Of a DNA stretch of 64,000 bases, positions 26,814 through 35,564 are shown piece by piece. The translations under genes were made by a program, and so were the position numbers. The stretch is from Lysobacter antibioticus HS124 (GTDB taxonomy: Bacteria; Pseudomonadota; Gammaproteobacteria; Xanthomonadales; Xanthomonadaceae). The DNA is taken from NCBI RefSeq assembly GCF_000336385.2, contig NZ_HG424481.1, positions 30,852 to 94,851 of the forward strand, written 5' to 3'. The notes beneath the pieces are model-generated. The model searched no databases and was not told the origin of the DNA. It worked only from the letters and a program-made list of their open reading frames with translations. The number at the start of each line of letters is the position of its first letter. Positions within the stretch are counted from its first letter, which is position 1.

Positions 26814-26985
26814 CGTACGAAACCTCGTCAATAGGAGGCCGAAAGCCTAACCGATGGGGGGCGGGCGGACCCATGACGAAAGGCATGGGCCGGCGGGCCG
26901 GCGCGTCCGGGACCATCGCGGGAGCCGGCGCCGGGCGGGGGCTGGCACCGACGCGCCGCATGGACGACCCGCTACAGGAGCCCGC

Positions 26986-27405
26986 ATGTCCGCCATCGAC
27001 GTCCCGTCCGTCGCGCCGCCGAGCGCGGCGCGCTTCGTGCCGATGCTGCACGTCGCCAGCGTGATGCGCGCGGCGCGGTTCTACGCCGCGTTCGACTTCG
27101 CGATCGGCGAGGTCCATCGCGAACCGTCCTGCGACGATCCGGACCGCGACGAGCCGGTCTGGGCCTGGCTGGGCAGCGCGGCCGGCGCCGAACTGATGCT
27201 GGTGCGGGCCGATGCGCCGGTGGACGCCTCCGCCCAGGGCGTGCTGTTCTATGTCTACTGCGACGACGTCGCGGCGATGCGCGAGCGCACGCTCGCGGCC
27301 GGCATCGATGCCGGCGAAATCGCTTATCCGTTCTACCGCCCGCGCGGCGAATTCCGGGTCCAGGATCCGGACGGCTACGTGCTGATGGTCACCCATCAGG
27401 ACTGA
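26986..27405 (+). CDS. VOC (glyoxalase/bleomycin-resistance) superfamily protein
   Basis: 139 aa with the paired beta-alpha-beta-beta-beta modules of the vicinal oxygen chelate fold: FVPMLHVASVMRAARFYAAF at the start and FRVQDPDGYVLMVTHQD at the end. Candidate metal-site residues are His in MLHV and the Glu/His near each module end. Members range from lyases and dioxygenases to antibiotic-binding proteins, so activity is unassigned. It starts after an ACAGGAG ribosome-binding site and precedes the amidohydrolase by 45 bases, possibly co-transcribed. Confidence 0.88.
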   Translation: MSAIDVPSVAPPSAARFVPMLHVASVMRAARFYAAFDFAIGEVHREPSCDDPDRDEPVWAWLGSAAGAELMLVRADAPVDASAQGVLFYVYCDDVAAMRERTLAAGIDAGEIAYPFYRPRGEFRVQDPDGYVLMVTHQD

Positions 27406-27450
27406 GCCGCGCGTGGCAACGGCCGAATCCCACTTCATGGAGCTGCACCG

Positions 27451-29523
27451 ATGATCCGAACGCTTTCCCCGTCCGCCGTTGCGCCGCGTCGCGGTCGTAC
27501 CCGGTTAGCCCTCGCGCTGTGCCTGATCGGCGGTTTCGGCGGCAACGCGCTGGCCGCCGAGACCGTGCGCTACCTGGCCCTGGTCGACGGCGGCAAGCAG
27601 GCCGGCCAGCAGGTAGTGACCCGCGCCGACGACGGCACCACCACGGTCGATTTCGTGTTCAAGGACAACGGCCGCGGCCCCGAGCTCAAGGAAACCTACA
27701 CCCTGGCCGAGGACGGCACCTACCGCAGCTACAAGGTGACCGGCCTGGAAACCTTCGGCGCCAAGGTCGACGAGAGCTTCCGCCGAGACGGCGACAAGGC
27801 GGTATGGAAATCGACGTCCGACTCGGGCGAGATGCAGGTCCAGGGCACCGGGCTGTATTCGCCGCTGGGCGGCACCCCGGCCGGCTATTCGGTGGCGTTG
27901 CAGGCGCTGGCCAAGCGCAAGGACGGCAGCCTGCCGCTGCTGCCCAACGGCAGCCTGAGCCTGCGCAAGCTCGACGAGGCCGAGGTCAGCCGCGACGGAC
28001 GCAGCCAGAAAGTGGAGCTGTACGCGGTCAACGGCGCCGGCTTCTCGCCGGACTTCGTCTGGGCCACCAGCGGCGCGCAGCCGCGCCTGTTCGCCTCGAT
28101 CTACCCCGGCTTCCTGCAGTTGATCGAGGACGGCTGGCAGGGCAACGCCGCGGCGCTGGAGGCGCGGCAGAAGGCCGCCGAGGGCAAGTTGCTGGTCGAC
28201 CTGCGCAAGCAACTGGGCATGCCGCTGCGCGGTTCCAGCGTGATCCGCAACGTGCGCGTGTTCGACAGCGAACACGCGCGCCTGGGCGAGGCCACCGACG
28301 TGGTGATCGCCGACGGCAAGATCGTCTCGATCGGCAAGGCCGCCGACCAGGCCAAGTACGACCGGGTCATCGACGGCGCCGGCCGCAGCCTGCTGCCGGG
28401 CCTGTTCGACATGCACGGCCACGTGTCGCGCTGGGACGGCGGGCTCAACATCGCCGCCGGTGTGACCACCGTGCGCGACATGGGCAACGACAACGCGTCC
28501 CTGCAGCAGATCATCGGCGAGATCCGCGACGGGGCGCTGATGTCGCCGAACGTGGTCCCGGCCGGCTTCATCGAGGGCGAGAGCAACTACTCCGCGCGCA
28601 ACGGCTTCGTGATCAAGAACCTGGACGAAGCCAAGAAGGCGGTGGACTGGTACGCCGCGCACGGCTATCCGCAGATCAAGATCTACAACTCGTTCCCGAA
28701 GGATGCGCTGCGCGACACCGTGGCCTATGCGCACGGCAAGGGGCTGCGCGTCAGCGGCCACGTGCCGGCGTTCATGCGCGCCCAGGACGTCGCCGACCAG
28801 GGCTTCGACGAGATCCAGCACATCAACCAGCTGATGCTGAACTTCTTCGTCGACGACAAGACCGACACCCGTACCCTGCAGCGCTTCTACCTGGTCGCCG
28901 ACAAGACCGCGGCGCTGGACCTGGACTCCAAGCCGGTGCAGGACTTCATCGCCATGCTGGCGAAGAAGCAGATCGCGATCGATCCGACCCTGGCCACGTT
29001 CGAGTTCCTGCACCAGCGCAACGGCGAGTTGTGGCCGGGCTTCGCCGAAGTCGCCGAGCACCTGCCGCCGGACGTGCAGCGCGCGCGCCGCGCCGCCGAG
29101 CTGGACATTCCCGACGACGCCACCGCGGCGCGCTACCGCCAGTCCTACGACAAGCTGGTCGAGTTCGTCGGCCGCGCCTACCAGGCCGGCGTGCCGCTGC
29201 TGGCCGGCACCGACGAGGTGCCCGGCTTCACCCTGCAGCACGAACTGGCCCTGTACGTGCGCGCCGGGCTGACCCCGGCCCAGGCGCTGCAGGTGGCGAC
29301 TTGGAATGCGGCCAAGGTCGCGCGGGTACTCGACGACCGCGGCTCGATCGCCCCGGGCAAGCGCGCCGACCTGCTGCTGGTCGACGGCGACCCGACCCGC
29401 AACATCGGCGATATCCGGAAGATCGCCCTGGTCGTGCAGGGCGACACCGGCTACTACCCCAGCGAGATCTACAAGGCCCTGGGCGTGCGCGCCTTCGCCG
29501 AGCCGGCCAAGATCTCCCACTGA
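27451..29523 (+). CDS. Secreted amidohydrolase with extra N-terminal beta domain
   Basis: 690 aa. Signal peptide to about residue 35 (GGNALAA). Residues 36 to about 255 form an extra domain rich in beta strands (ETVRYLALVDGGKQAGQQV, TYRSYKVTGLETFG) that ordinary amidohydrolases lack. The metal-dependent hydrolase domain follows: DMHGHVS, KIYNSFP (carbamylated Lys candidate), SGHVPAF, QHINQ and AGTDEVPG supply the ligands. Related enzymes include imidazolonepropionase-like and Xaa-Pro/Xaa-Arg dipeptidases; the substrate is unknown. It is followed by a strong terminator. Confidence 0.9.
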   Translation: MIRTLSPSAVAPRRGRTRLALALCLIGGFGGNALAAETVRYLALVDGGKQAGQQVVTRADDGTTTVDFVFKDNGRGPELKETYTLAEDGTYRSYKVTGLETFGAKVDESFRRDGDKAVWKSTSDSGEMQVQGTGLYSPLGGTPAGYSVALQALAKRKDGSLPLLPNGSLSLRKLDEAEVSRDGRSQKVELYAVNGAGFSPDFVWATSGAQPRLFASIYPGFLQLIEDGWQGNAAALEARQKAAEGKLLVDLRKQLGMPLRGSSVIRNVRVFDSEHARLGEATDVVIADGKIVSIGKAADQAKYDRVIDGAGRSLLPGLFDMHGHVSRWDGGLNIAAGVTTVRDMGNDNASLQQIIGEIRDGALMSPNVVPAGFIEGESNYSARNGFVIKNLDEAKKAVDWYAAHGYPQIKIYNSFPKDALRDTVAYAHGKGLRVSGHVPAFMRAQDVADQGFDEIQHINQLMLNFFVDDKTDTRTLQRFYLVADKTAALDLDSKPVQDFIAMLAKKQIAIDPTLATFEFLHQRNGELWPGFAEVAEHLPPDVQRARRAAELDIPDDATAARYRQSYDKLVEFVGRAYQAGVPLLAGTDEVPGFTLQHELALYVRAGLTPAQALQVATWNAAKVARVLDDRGSIAPGKRADLLLVDGDPTRNIGDIRKIALVVQGDTGYYPSEIYKALGVRAFAEPAKISH

Positions 29524-29564
29524 CGCCGCCCGCGAACGCCCCGCGTTCGCGCGCGTCGCCGAAC

Positions 29565-29600
29565 ATGCCCCGGTCGTCAGCGACCGGGGCATCGTTTTTT
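29565..29600 (+). terminator. Intrinsic terminator after the amidohydrolase gene
   Basis: ATGCCCCGGTCG, loop TCAG, CGACCGGGGCAT (12-bp perfect stem at 29565-29592), then CGTTTTTT. This ends the VOC/amidohydrolase transcript and separates it from the tyrosinase gene. Confidence 0.93.
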
Positions 29601-29788
29601 CCGGCGCCGTGCACGCCCATTGCGCGTCGCGCTTCGCAGTTTTTCCGTGCCTGCGTTGCAAGCCGCCGCGATGTGGCCGCTGCCGCGATCCGCGTGCGTA
29701 TGTACGGCAGAACCGCGGCGCAGGAGCGCTGCGGCGATTTCGTCGCCGCTGACGCAGTGCGCGGCATCCACGATGCGAGGAGGCAACC

Positions 29789-31348
29789 ATGCACGGAAAC
29801 GGTATCGCAGACGGCGTTTCGCGCAGGCAGTTCCTGATCGGCTCGGCGCTCGGCGCCGGCGCCCTGGCGCTGCCGCGCTGGGCGCGCACCCAACCCAAGC
29901 CGAAGTACCTGCGCCGCAACCTGGCCAAGCCGGGTTTTCCGCTGCGCGTGCTGGCCAGCTACGAGAAGGCGATCAAGGCCATGCTCGCGCTGCCGCCGAC
30001 CGATCCGCGCAATTGGTACCGCAACGCTTTCATCCACACCCTGGATTGCCCGCACGGCAACTGGTGGTTCGTGGTCTGGCACCGCGGCTACATCGGCTGG
30101 TTCGAGCGCATCTGCCGCGATCTTAGCGGCGACGCCGAATTCGCCCTGCCGTACTGGGACTGGACCGCCGAGCCGCGGGTGCCGGCCTCGTTCTACGACG
30201 GCCTGTTGAATCCGGCGCATCCGGACTACATCGCCAGCTACGAGCGCTTCTACGATCTGTTCGAGGGGCCGATGAACGATTTCTGGAGCGGCATGAGCGC
30301 CGGCCAGATCGCCGAACAGAAGTATCGCCATTACACCTCGATGGCCGACGTGTGGGCGCAGGTCAAGGGCAATCCGATGTTCTTCGACCCGGCCAACGCG
30401 CGCGCGCTGACCAAGGCCCACCCGGACTTCGACCCGCAGACCCAGGATGCGGTGTCGATGAGCAAGCTCGAGGAGTCCTTGGCGCCGATCGACTTCGTCG
30501 ATTTCGGCAGCGACCAGGCCTTGCAGCACAGCCAGATGGTCGGCTTCGCCACCCTGGAGCAGTTCCCGCACAACCAGGTGCACAACGACACCGGCGGTTT
30601 CATGGGCGACTTCCTGTCGCCGGTGGACCCGGTGTTCTTCGCCCACCACGCCAACATCGACCGGATCTGGGACGTGTGGACGCGCAAGCAGCAGGCGCAG
30701 GGCGGGCCGACCCTGCCCACCGGGGCGGACCTGACGGCCTGGTCGAAAGAACCGTTCCTGTTCTACATCGACGAGAAGGGCCAGCCGGTCGCGCGCAACA
30801 CCGCCGGCGACTACGCGACCATCGGCGATTTCGACTACGGCTACGAGCCCGGTTCCGGCGAAGAGGTGGTCAAGGCCGCGCGAGTGCGCAGCAGCAATAC
30901 CGAAGTGGCCGCCAAGATCGAGCCCAGCATGCTGACTCCGGACCAGGACGCGACCGCATCGGTGAAACTGCCGCCGGCGTTGCGCGCGGCCGCGTTGCGC
31001 GACGGCCGCGCCGCGCCGGTGTACGTGCGCGTCTACCTGCGCCCGGACGACACCAAGGCGATGCGCTACAAAGTGCTGCTGAACGCGCCGGAAGGGCGTA
31101 CCGACTACGGCCCGGGCAGCCCGTACTATGCCGGCACGCTGGAGTTTTTCGGCCGTCATCGCGGCCACGGCGAGGCGGTCGCCTTCACCGTGCCGATCAG
31201 CGCCAATCTGCGCGGCCTGGCCGAGGCCGACGCGCTGGACGCGCAGGAGCCGTTGCGGGTCCAGGTGGTGGCCGAGCCGCGCGAGGACGCCGGTGCCGCG
31301 GCGCCATTGAAGGCGCGGCTGGAAAAGCTCAGCATCGGTCAGTTCTGA
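29789..31348 (+). CDS. Tyrosinase-family copper oxidase, Tat-exported
   Basis: 519 aa. A Tat signal (SRRQFLIG at 11-18) opens the protein, so it is exported folded with copper. CuA ligands are H83, H89 and H98 (FIHTLDCPHG and WHRGY); C87 sits two residues before H89, as in enzymes with a Cys-His thioether bond. CuB ligands are H261 and H265 (HNQVHND) and one of H286/H287 in FAHHANIDRIW. A C-terminal beta domain from about residue 370 resembles the shielding domain of plant polyphenol oxidases. It should oxidise phenols to quinones. The small secreted protein gene starts 53 bases later. Confidence 0.93.
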   Translation: MHGNGIADGVSRRQFLIGSALGAGALALPRWARTQPKPKYLRRNLAKPGFPLRVLASYEKAIKAMLALPPTDPRNWYRNAFIHTLDCPHGNWWFVVWHRGYIGWFERICRDLSGDAEFALPYWDWTAEPRVPASFYDGLLNPAHPDYIASYERFYDLFEGPMNDFWSGMSAGQIAEQKYRHYTSMADVWAQVKGNPMFFDPANARALTKAHPDFDPQTQDAVSMSKLEESLAPIDFVDFGSDQALQHSQMVGFATLEQFPHNQVHNDTGGFMGDFLSPVDPVFFAHHANIDRIWDVWTRKQQAQGGPTLPTGADLTAWSKEPFLFYIDEKGQPVARNTAGDYATIGDFDYGYEPGSGEEVVKAARVRSSNTEVAAKIEPSMLTPDQDATASVKLPPALRAAALRDGRAAPVYVRVYLRPDDTKAMRYKVLLNAPEGRTDYGPGSPYYAGTLEFFGRHRGHGEAVAFTVPISANLRGLAEADALDAQEPLRVQVVAEPREDAGAAAPLKARLEKLSIGQF

Positions 31349-31400
31349 GCGGCGGCGCAGTCGCTCGGCGACGGACGCGGACGGCGAGGCGGGCGCAACG

Positions 31401-31835
31401 ATGGCGATGCGGCGGTTGCGGGGATGGCGGGCGTGGGCGGCGGCGGGCGGGCTCGCTTGCGCCGTCCTCGTCGCTGTGTTCGCCGCTGCCGCCACGCCGC
31501 CGCCTCTGCGCGAGTTGGCCGTGCCGCCCCGGCCGGCGGGCGCCGCGCGACTGCTGCTGGTGGTCGAGTACCGACCCCTGCAGCCCGGGGAAACCCTGGA
31601 AGTGCGCGACGCCGACGGCACCGTGCTCGGGCGGCTGGTTCCGTACGGACGCGCCGAGGCCGAACGCCGCCTGCGTTATCGATTGAGGGTGCCGGCGGCG
31701 AGCGTCGGTGGGGCCTCGCTGCGGTTCCGGTTCTGCCGGGTGCCGCCCAAGACCGCGACCGAGCCGGCGCGGCCGCCGGCGCAGCGGGGCCTGGACCCGG
31801 CTGCGCTGCCGGCCCATCTGGAATGGCGTCCCTGA
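31401..31835 (+). CDS. Small exported protein beside tyrosinase, unknown
   Basis: 144 aa. An N-terminal membrane or signal segment (residues 12-31) is followed by a Pro/Arg-rich domain with beta-strand character (RLLLVVEYRPLQPGETLEVRD, SLRFRFCRVPPK). It has no His except one near the end and only one other metal-type residue of note (Cys in RFCRV), so it does not look like a MelC1-type copper chaperone. Close spacing and strand suggest co-transcription with tyrosinase. Function unknown; two alternative ATGs (31401, 31407) are equally possible. Confidence 0.65.
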   Translation: MAMRRLRGWRAWAAAGGLACAVLVAVFAAAATPPPLRELAVPPRPAGAARLLLVVEYRPLQPGETLEVRDADGTVLGRLVPYGRAEAERRLRYRLRVPAASVGGASLRFRFCRVPPKTATEPARPPAQRGLDPAALPAHLEWRP

Positions 31836-32056
31836 ACCGACCCGATGGTAATGGGCTTTGGAGCACCAGCTCTTTTAATGATTTGGTAACATTCCCCGGT
31901 CAATGAGTCGCCCAGGGGCGCGGGCAGGTCCGCGTCACGGCCGTCAAGGGACGGTCCGATCGCCGAACGCCGCGCGCGCATTCCCGTTGAGGAGCCGCGG
32001 CGGTCTTCCCCCCGAACTGGCGCCGCCGCGGCGCCGCGTCCACGAGAAATCCGACC

Positions 32057-34354
32057 ATGCCCCAGCACCTTCGTGCGCTTCGTCGTCATGCCCCGCGCGC
32101 CGGCGTCCTCGCCGCCGCCATCGGCCTGAGCCTGGCTTCCGCCGCCGCCTTCGCCCAGGACACCGCGCCCGCCGCGCCGGCCGAAGGCGAAGCCAAGACC
32201 CTCGATGCGCTGATGGTGACCGCGCAGCGCAAGGTCGAACGCGCCAAGGACGTGCCGGTCGCGCTGACCACGGTCGACCGCGAGAAGCTGCACGTGCTCG
32301 GCTCCGGCGGCGGCGACATCCGCTTCCTGTCGGGCCGCCTGCCCAGCCTCAACATCGAATCCTCGTTCGGCCGCGCCTTCCCGCGCTTCTACATCCGCGG
32401 CCTGGGCAACACCGACTTCGATCTCAACGCCTCCCAGCCGGTGTCGCTGGTGTACGACGACATCGTCCTGGAGAACCCGCTGCTGAAGGGCTTCCCGGTG
32501 TTCGACCTGGAGAACGTCGAACTGCTGCGCGGCCCGCAGGGCACCCTGTTCGGCCGCAATACCCCGGCCGGCGTGGTCAAGTTCGAATCGGCCAAGCCGA
32601 CCCGCGAGCTGGAAGGCTACGGCCAGATCTCCTACGGCACCTACGGCACCACCAACTTCGAAGGCGCGATCAGCGGCCCGCTCGGCGCCAACTGGTCCGG
32701 CCGCGCCTCGGGCATGTACCAGCGCCGCGGCGACTGGGTCGACAACACCAATCCGAACGCGCGCAGCAACCGCGAGCTGGAAGGCTACGACGAGTCGGCG
32801 CTGCGCCTGCAGCTGCAGTACGACGGCAGCGACACCTTCGATGCGCTGTTCAACGTCCACGCGCGCCACCTCAAGGGCACCGCGCGCCTGTTCCGGGCGA
32901 TGCTGTTCAAGCCGGGCAGCAACGACCTGGTCGACGGCTTCGACGTCGACAAGGTCGGCATCGACGGCCGCAACTTCCAGAAGCTGGACACCTTCGGCGC
33001 CAGCGCGCGCCTGAGCTGGGACCTGTCCAACGACCTGACCCTGTACTCGATCACCGGCTACGAGTCGGCCGACTCGCTCAGCCGCGGCGACATCGACGGC
33101 GGCATCGGCGCCGAGTTCCTGCCCGGCGGCAGCACCCCGCGCGGCATTCCGTTCACCGCCGAATCGGCCGACGGCCTGCCGGACCACCGCCAGTGGACCC
33201 AGGAATTCCGCCTGGAGTCGAACTACGCCGGCCCGTTCAACTGGCAGGCGGGCCTGTTCTACTTCGACGAAGACATCACCGTCGACAGCCTGAACTACGA
33301 CACCCTCGGCGGCGGCGCGCAGGCCGGCCATGCGCAGCAGAAGCAGCGCAACAAGGCCTGGGCCGCGTTCGGCTCGGTCGAGTACGCGGTGACCGATCGC
33401 TTCAAGCTGCGCGGCGGCCTGCGCTACACCCAGGACGAGAAGGATTTCAGCGCCAGCGTGCTGCAGAGCGCGCCGTTCGGCGCGCCGGTGTCGGGCCCGT
33501 TCAAGGTCAACACCGACGTCGACGACGTCAGCTGGGACGTCAGCGGCGTGTTCCAGGCCACCGACGACATCAACCTGTACGCGCGCGTCGCCAAGGGCTT
33601 CCGCGCGCCGAGCATCCAGGGCCGCCTGCTGTTCCAGGTGCCGCCGAGCCCGTCGGTGGCCGACGCGGAGAAGGTGATCTCCTACGAAGCCGGCCTCAAG
33701 GCCGACCTGTGGGACAAGCGCGCCCGCCTGGGCGTGGCGCTGTTCCGCTACACCGTCGACAACCAGCAGCTCAACGCCGTCGGCGGCGCGCTCAACCAGA
33801 CCATCCTGGTCAATGCCGACAAGACCGTCGGCCAGGGCTTCGAAGTCGACCTCGACGCCTACCTGACCGACAACCTCATGGTCACCTTCGGCGCCAGCTA
33901 CAACGACACCGAGATCCAGGACGGCAACCTGTTCGTCGCCCCCTGCGGCGGCGGCTGCACCGTGACCGATCCGCTGGTGGTGCGCAACGGCCAGACCCTG
34001 GCGGCGATCGACGGCAATCCGCTGCCGCAGGCGCCGAAGTGGGTCTACAACCTGACCGCGCGCTACACCCTGCCGCTGGCCAACGGCAACGAGTTCTACG
34101 TCTACACCGACTGGGCCTATCGCAGCGAAGTGAACTTCTTCCTGTATGAGTCCAAGGAGTTCCGCGGCAAGTCGCTGACCGAAGGCGGCCTGCGCGTGGG
34201 CTACATGTGGGACGGCGGCCGTTACGACCTGGCCCTGTACGGCCGCAACATCCTCGACGAAGTGCGCGCCGTCGGCGGCATCGACTTCAACAACCTGGTC
34301 GGTTTCGTCAACGACCCGCGCATCGTCGGCGTGGAGTTCAAGGCTTCGTTCTGA
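32057..34354 (+). CDS. TonB-dependent outer-membrane receptor
   Basis: 765 aa. Signal peptide ends at AFA (33). A TonB box candidate lies near 48-56 (TLDALMVTA). The plug (about 55-180) holds SLNIESSFGRAFPRFYIRG, PVSLVYDD and LLRGPQGTLFGRNTPAG. A 22-strand barrel follows with typical YSITGYES, LFYFDEDI and GLRYTQDEKDF segments and the C-terminal phenylalanine (VEFKASF). It imports a large ligand using TonB energy; the plug resembles the broad family related to sugar, vitamin or catechol receptors, and the ligand is unknown. Upstream (31850-31905) is unusually AT-rich for this genome and probably holds the promoter. Confidence 0.95.
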   Translation: MPQHLRALRRHAPRAGVLAAAIGLSLASAAAFAQDTAPAAPAEGEAKTLDALMVTAQRKVERAKDVPVALTTVDREKLHVLGSGGGDIRFLSGRLPSLNIESSFGRAFPRFYIRGLGNTDFDLNASQPVSLVYDDIVLENPLLKGFPVFDLENVELLRGPQGTLFGRNTPAGVVKFESAKPTRELEGYGQISYGTYGTTNFEGAISGPLGANWSGRASGMYQRRGDWVDNTNPNARSNRELEGYDESALRLQLQYDGSDTFDALFNVHARHLKGTARLFRAMLFKPGSNDLVDGFDVDKVGIDGRNFQKLDTFGASARLSWDLSNDLTLYSITGYESADSLSRGDIDGGIGAEFLPGGSTPRGIPFTAESADGLPDHRQWTQEFRLESNYAGPFNWQAGLFYFDEDITVDSLNYDTLGGGAQAGHAQQKQRNKAWAAFGSVEYAVTDRFKLRGGLRYTQDEKDFSASVLQSAPFGAPVSGPFKVNTDVDDVSWDVSGVFQATDDINLYARVAKGFRAPSIQGRLLFQVPPSPSVADAEKVISYEAGLKADLWDKRARLGVALFRYTVDNQQLNAVGGALNQTILVNADKTVGQGFEVDLDAYLTDNLMVTFGASYNDTEIQDGNLFVAPCGGGCTVTDPLVVRNGQTLAAIDGNPLPQAPKWVYNLTARYTLPLANGNEFYVYTDWAYRSEVNFFLYESKEFRGKSLTEGGLRVGYMWDGGRYDLALYGRNILDEVRAVGGIDFNNLVGFVNDPRIVGVEFKASF

Positions 34355-34387
34355 GCCGAGGCGCGGGCTGAGCCCCCCAAAAAAAGA

Positions 34388-34416
34388 ACGGCCCGCTTCG
34401 GCGGGCCGTTTTTTTT
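34388..34416 (+). terminator. Intrinsic terminator after the TonB receptor gene
   Basis: ACGGCCCGC, loop TTCG, GCGGGCCGT followed by eight T. A run of seven A precedes it, so it could work in both directions. It lies 34 bases past the receptor stop. Confidence 0.95.
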
Positions 34417-34421
34417 GGGCT

Positions 34422-34499
34422 GGGATTCGGGATTCGGGATTGGGGATTCGGGATTGGGGATTCGGGATTGGGGATTCGGGATTCGGGATTGGGGATTGG
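34422..34499 (+). repeat. GGGATTC/GGGGATT array after the TonB receptor
   Basis: About ten units of GGGATTC or GGGGATT in near-perfect tandem begin six bases after the terminator T-run. Runs of three or four G separated by three or four bases fit the G-quadruplex consensus. G-rich on the sense strand of the upstream receptor gene. Confidence 0.9.
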
Positions 34500-34659
34500 C
34501 TAAGTGAAAGCGGGATTTGATCTCGATCTCCAATCGCACTTGCCTTTTCGCCCGTGAAAAAGGGGGAGGGGGATTGGTTTTTTTGCTTTCGCGCGCTCTG
34601 CCCGGACAACGTCATCCCGACGCGCTATGGTGGGCCATCCCCACGGCCGCGAGCCCGCC

Positions 34660-35142
34660 ATGACCACCGCCTACGACTTCTCCGCCAACGACATCGACGG
34701 CCAGACCCAGTCGCTGGACCGTTACCGCGACAAGGTCCTGCTGATCGTCAACGTCGCCTCCAAATGCGGCTTCACCCCGCAGTACACCGGCCTGGAAAAA
34801 CTGCAGCGCGAGTACCATGCCCGCGGCTTCGAAGTGCTCGGCTTCCCCTGCGACCAGTTCGGCCACCAGGAGCCCGGCGACGAGGCCGAGATCAAGAACT
34901 TCTGCTCGCTGACCTACGACGTGACCTTCCCGATGTACGCCAAGATCGACGTCAACGGCGACGCCGCACACCCCTTGTGGAAATGGCTGAAGGACGAGAA
35001 GGGCGGCTTCCTCGGCATCGATGCGATCAAGTGGAACTTCACCAAGTTCCTGGTCGGCCGCGACGGCAAGGTGATCAAGCGCTACGCGCCGACCGACAAG
35101 CCCGAGTCGATCGCGGCGGACATCGAGAAGGCCCTGGCCTGA
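34660..35142 (+). CDS. Glutathione peroxidase family protein
   Basis: 160 aa, normal family length. The catalytic Cys is in ASKCGFTPQYTGL, the Gln in CDQFGHQEPG and the Trp in KWNFTKFLV, completing the peroxidatic triad. A further Cys in NFCSLTYD may be the resolving residue, so the enzyme may use thioredoxin rather than glutathione. It reduces hydrogen peroxide and organic peroxides in the cytoplasm. The ATG at 34660 matches the family start. A small membrane protein gene follows after 19 bases. Confidence 0.95.
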   Translation: MTTAYDFSANDIDGQTQSLDRYRDKVLLIVNVASKCGFTPQYTGLEKLQREYHARGFEVLGFPCDQFGHQEPGDEAEIKNFCSLTYDVTFPMYAKIDVNGDAAHPLWKWLKDEKGGFLGIDAIKWNFTKFLVGRDGKVIKRYAPTDKPESIAADIEKALA

Positions 35143-35161
35143 CGCGGGGCCGCTCGCGGAC

Positions 35162-35467
35162 ATGCCGCCGGGTGCGTGGTGGTTGGCGCCGATCGCCTAT
35201 GCGCTGACCGTGGCGGCCGCCGCCGCGCTGCAGCGGCGCGAGTTCGCCCGCGCGCCGGGCAAGGCGCGCCGCTACCGCGCCTTGCCGTGGCCGTACAAAC
35301 GCGCCGGCTGGGGCGGGGTGGCGCCGTTGTTCGCCGCCGCCTGGGCTGCGCCGCTGTTGTTCGCGCCCGCATGGTGGGCGTCGGCGGCCTTCGGCGCGAT
35401 GGGGGCGTGCGCGCTCGCCACGCTCGACATCGCCTGTGTGCGTTGGGATCGCCGGAACGGACTGTAA
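35162..35467 (+). CDS. Small membrane protein, hypothetical
   Basis: 101 aa with hydrophobic stretches at about 8-23 and in the second half (FAAAWAAPLLFAPAWWASAAFGAMG), separated by a basic loop (RREFARAPGKARRYRALPWPYKR). Two or three membrane segments are likely. No family recognised. It follows the glutathione peroxidase gene closely and is probably in the same transcript. Codon bias agrees with a real gene, but no independent support is available. Confidence 0.55.
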   Translation: MPPGAWWLAPIAYALTVAAAAALQRREFARAPGKARRYRALPWPYKRAGWGGVAPLFAAAWAAPLLFAPAWWASAAFGAMGACALATLDIACVRWDRRNGL

Positions 35468-35564
35468 GCCGGGCGCTCTTGCGGCCGCGAACCGTCGGTT
35501 CGGTAACCGTCTCTTCGACGATCGGACGCGAACCGCGGCCGCGAGGTCGGTCCGGATCGCGCGC

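Noticed and set aside
24612-26834. 740-codon rightward open frame opposite the M3 peptidase
   Set aside because: Same length as the real gene and no motif; the minus strand has HEFGH, a signal peptide and a terminator.
29577-29786. Leftward 69-codon ORF upstream of tyrosinase
   Set aside because: It overlaps the terminator hairpin and is Arg/Ala-rich without features.
31401-31835. MelC1-type tyrosinase copper chaperone
   Set aside because: Position fits but the protein lacks the His and Met ligands expected of such a chaperone; kept as unknown.
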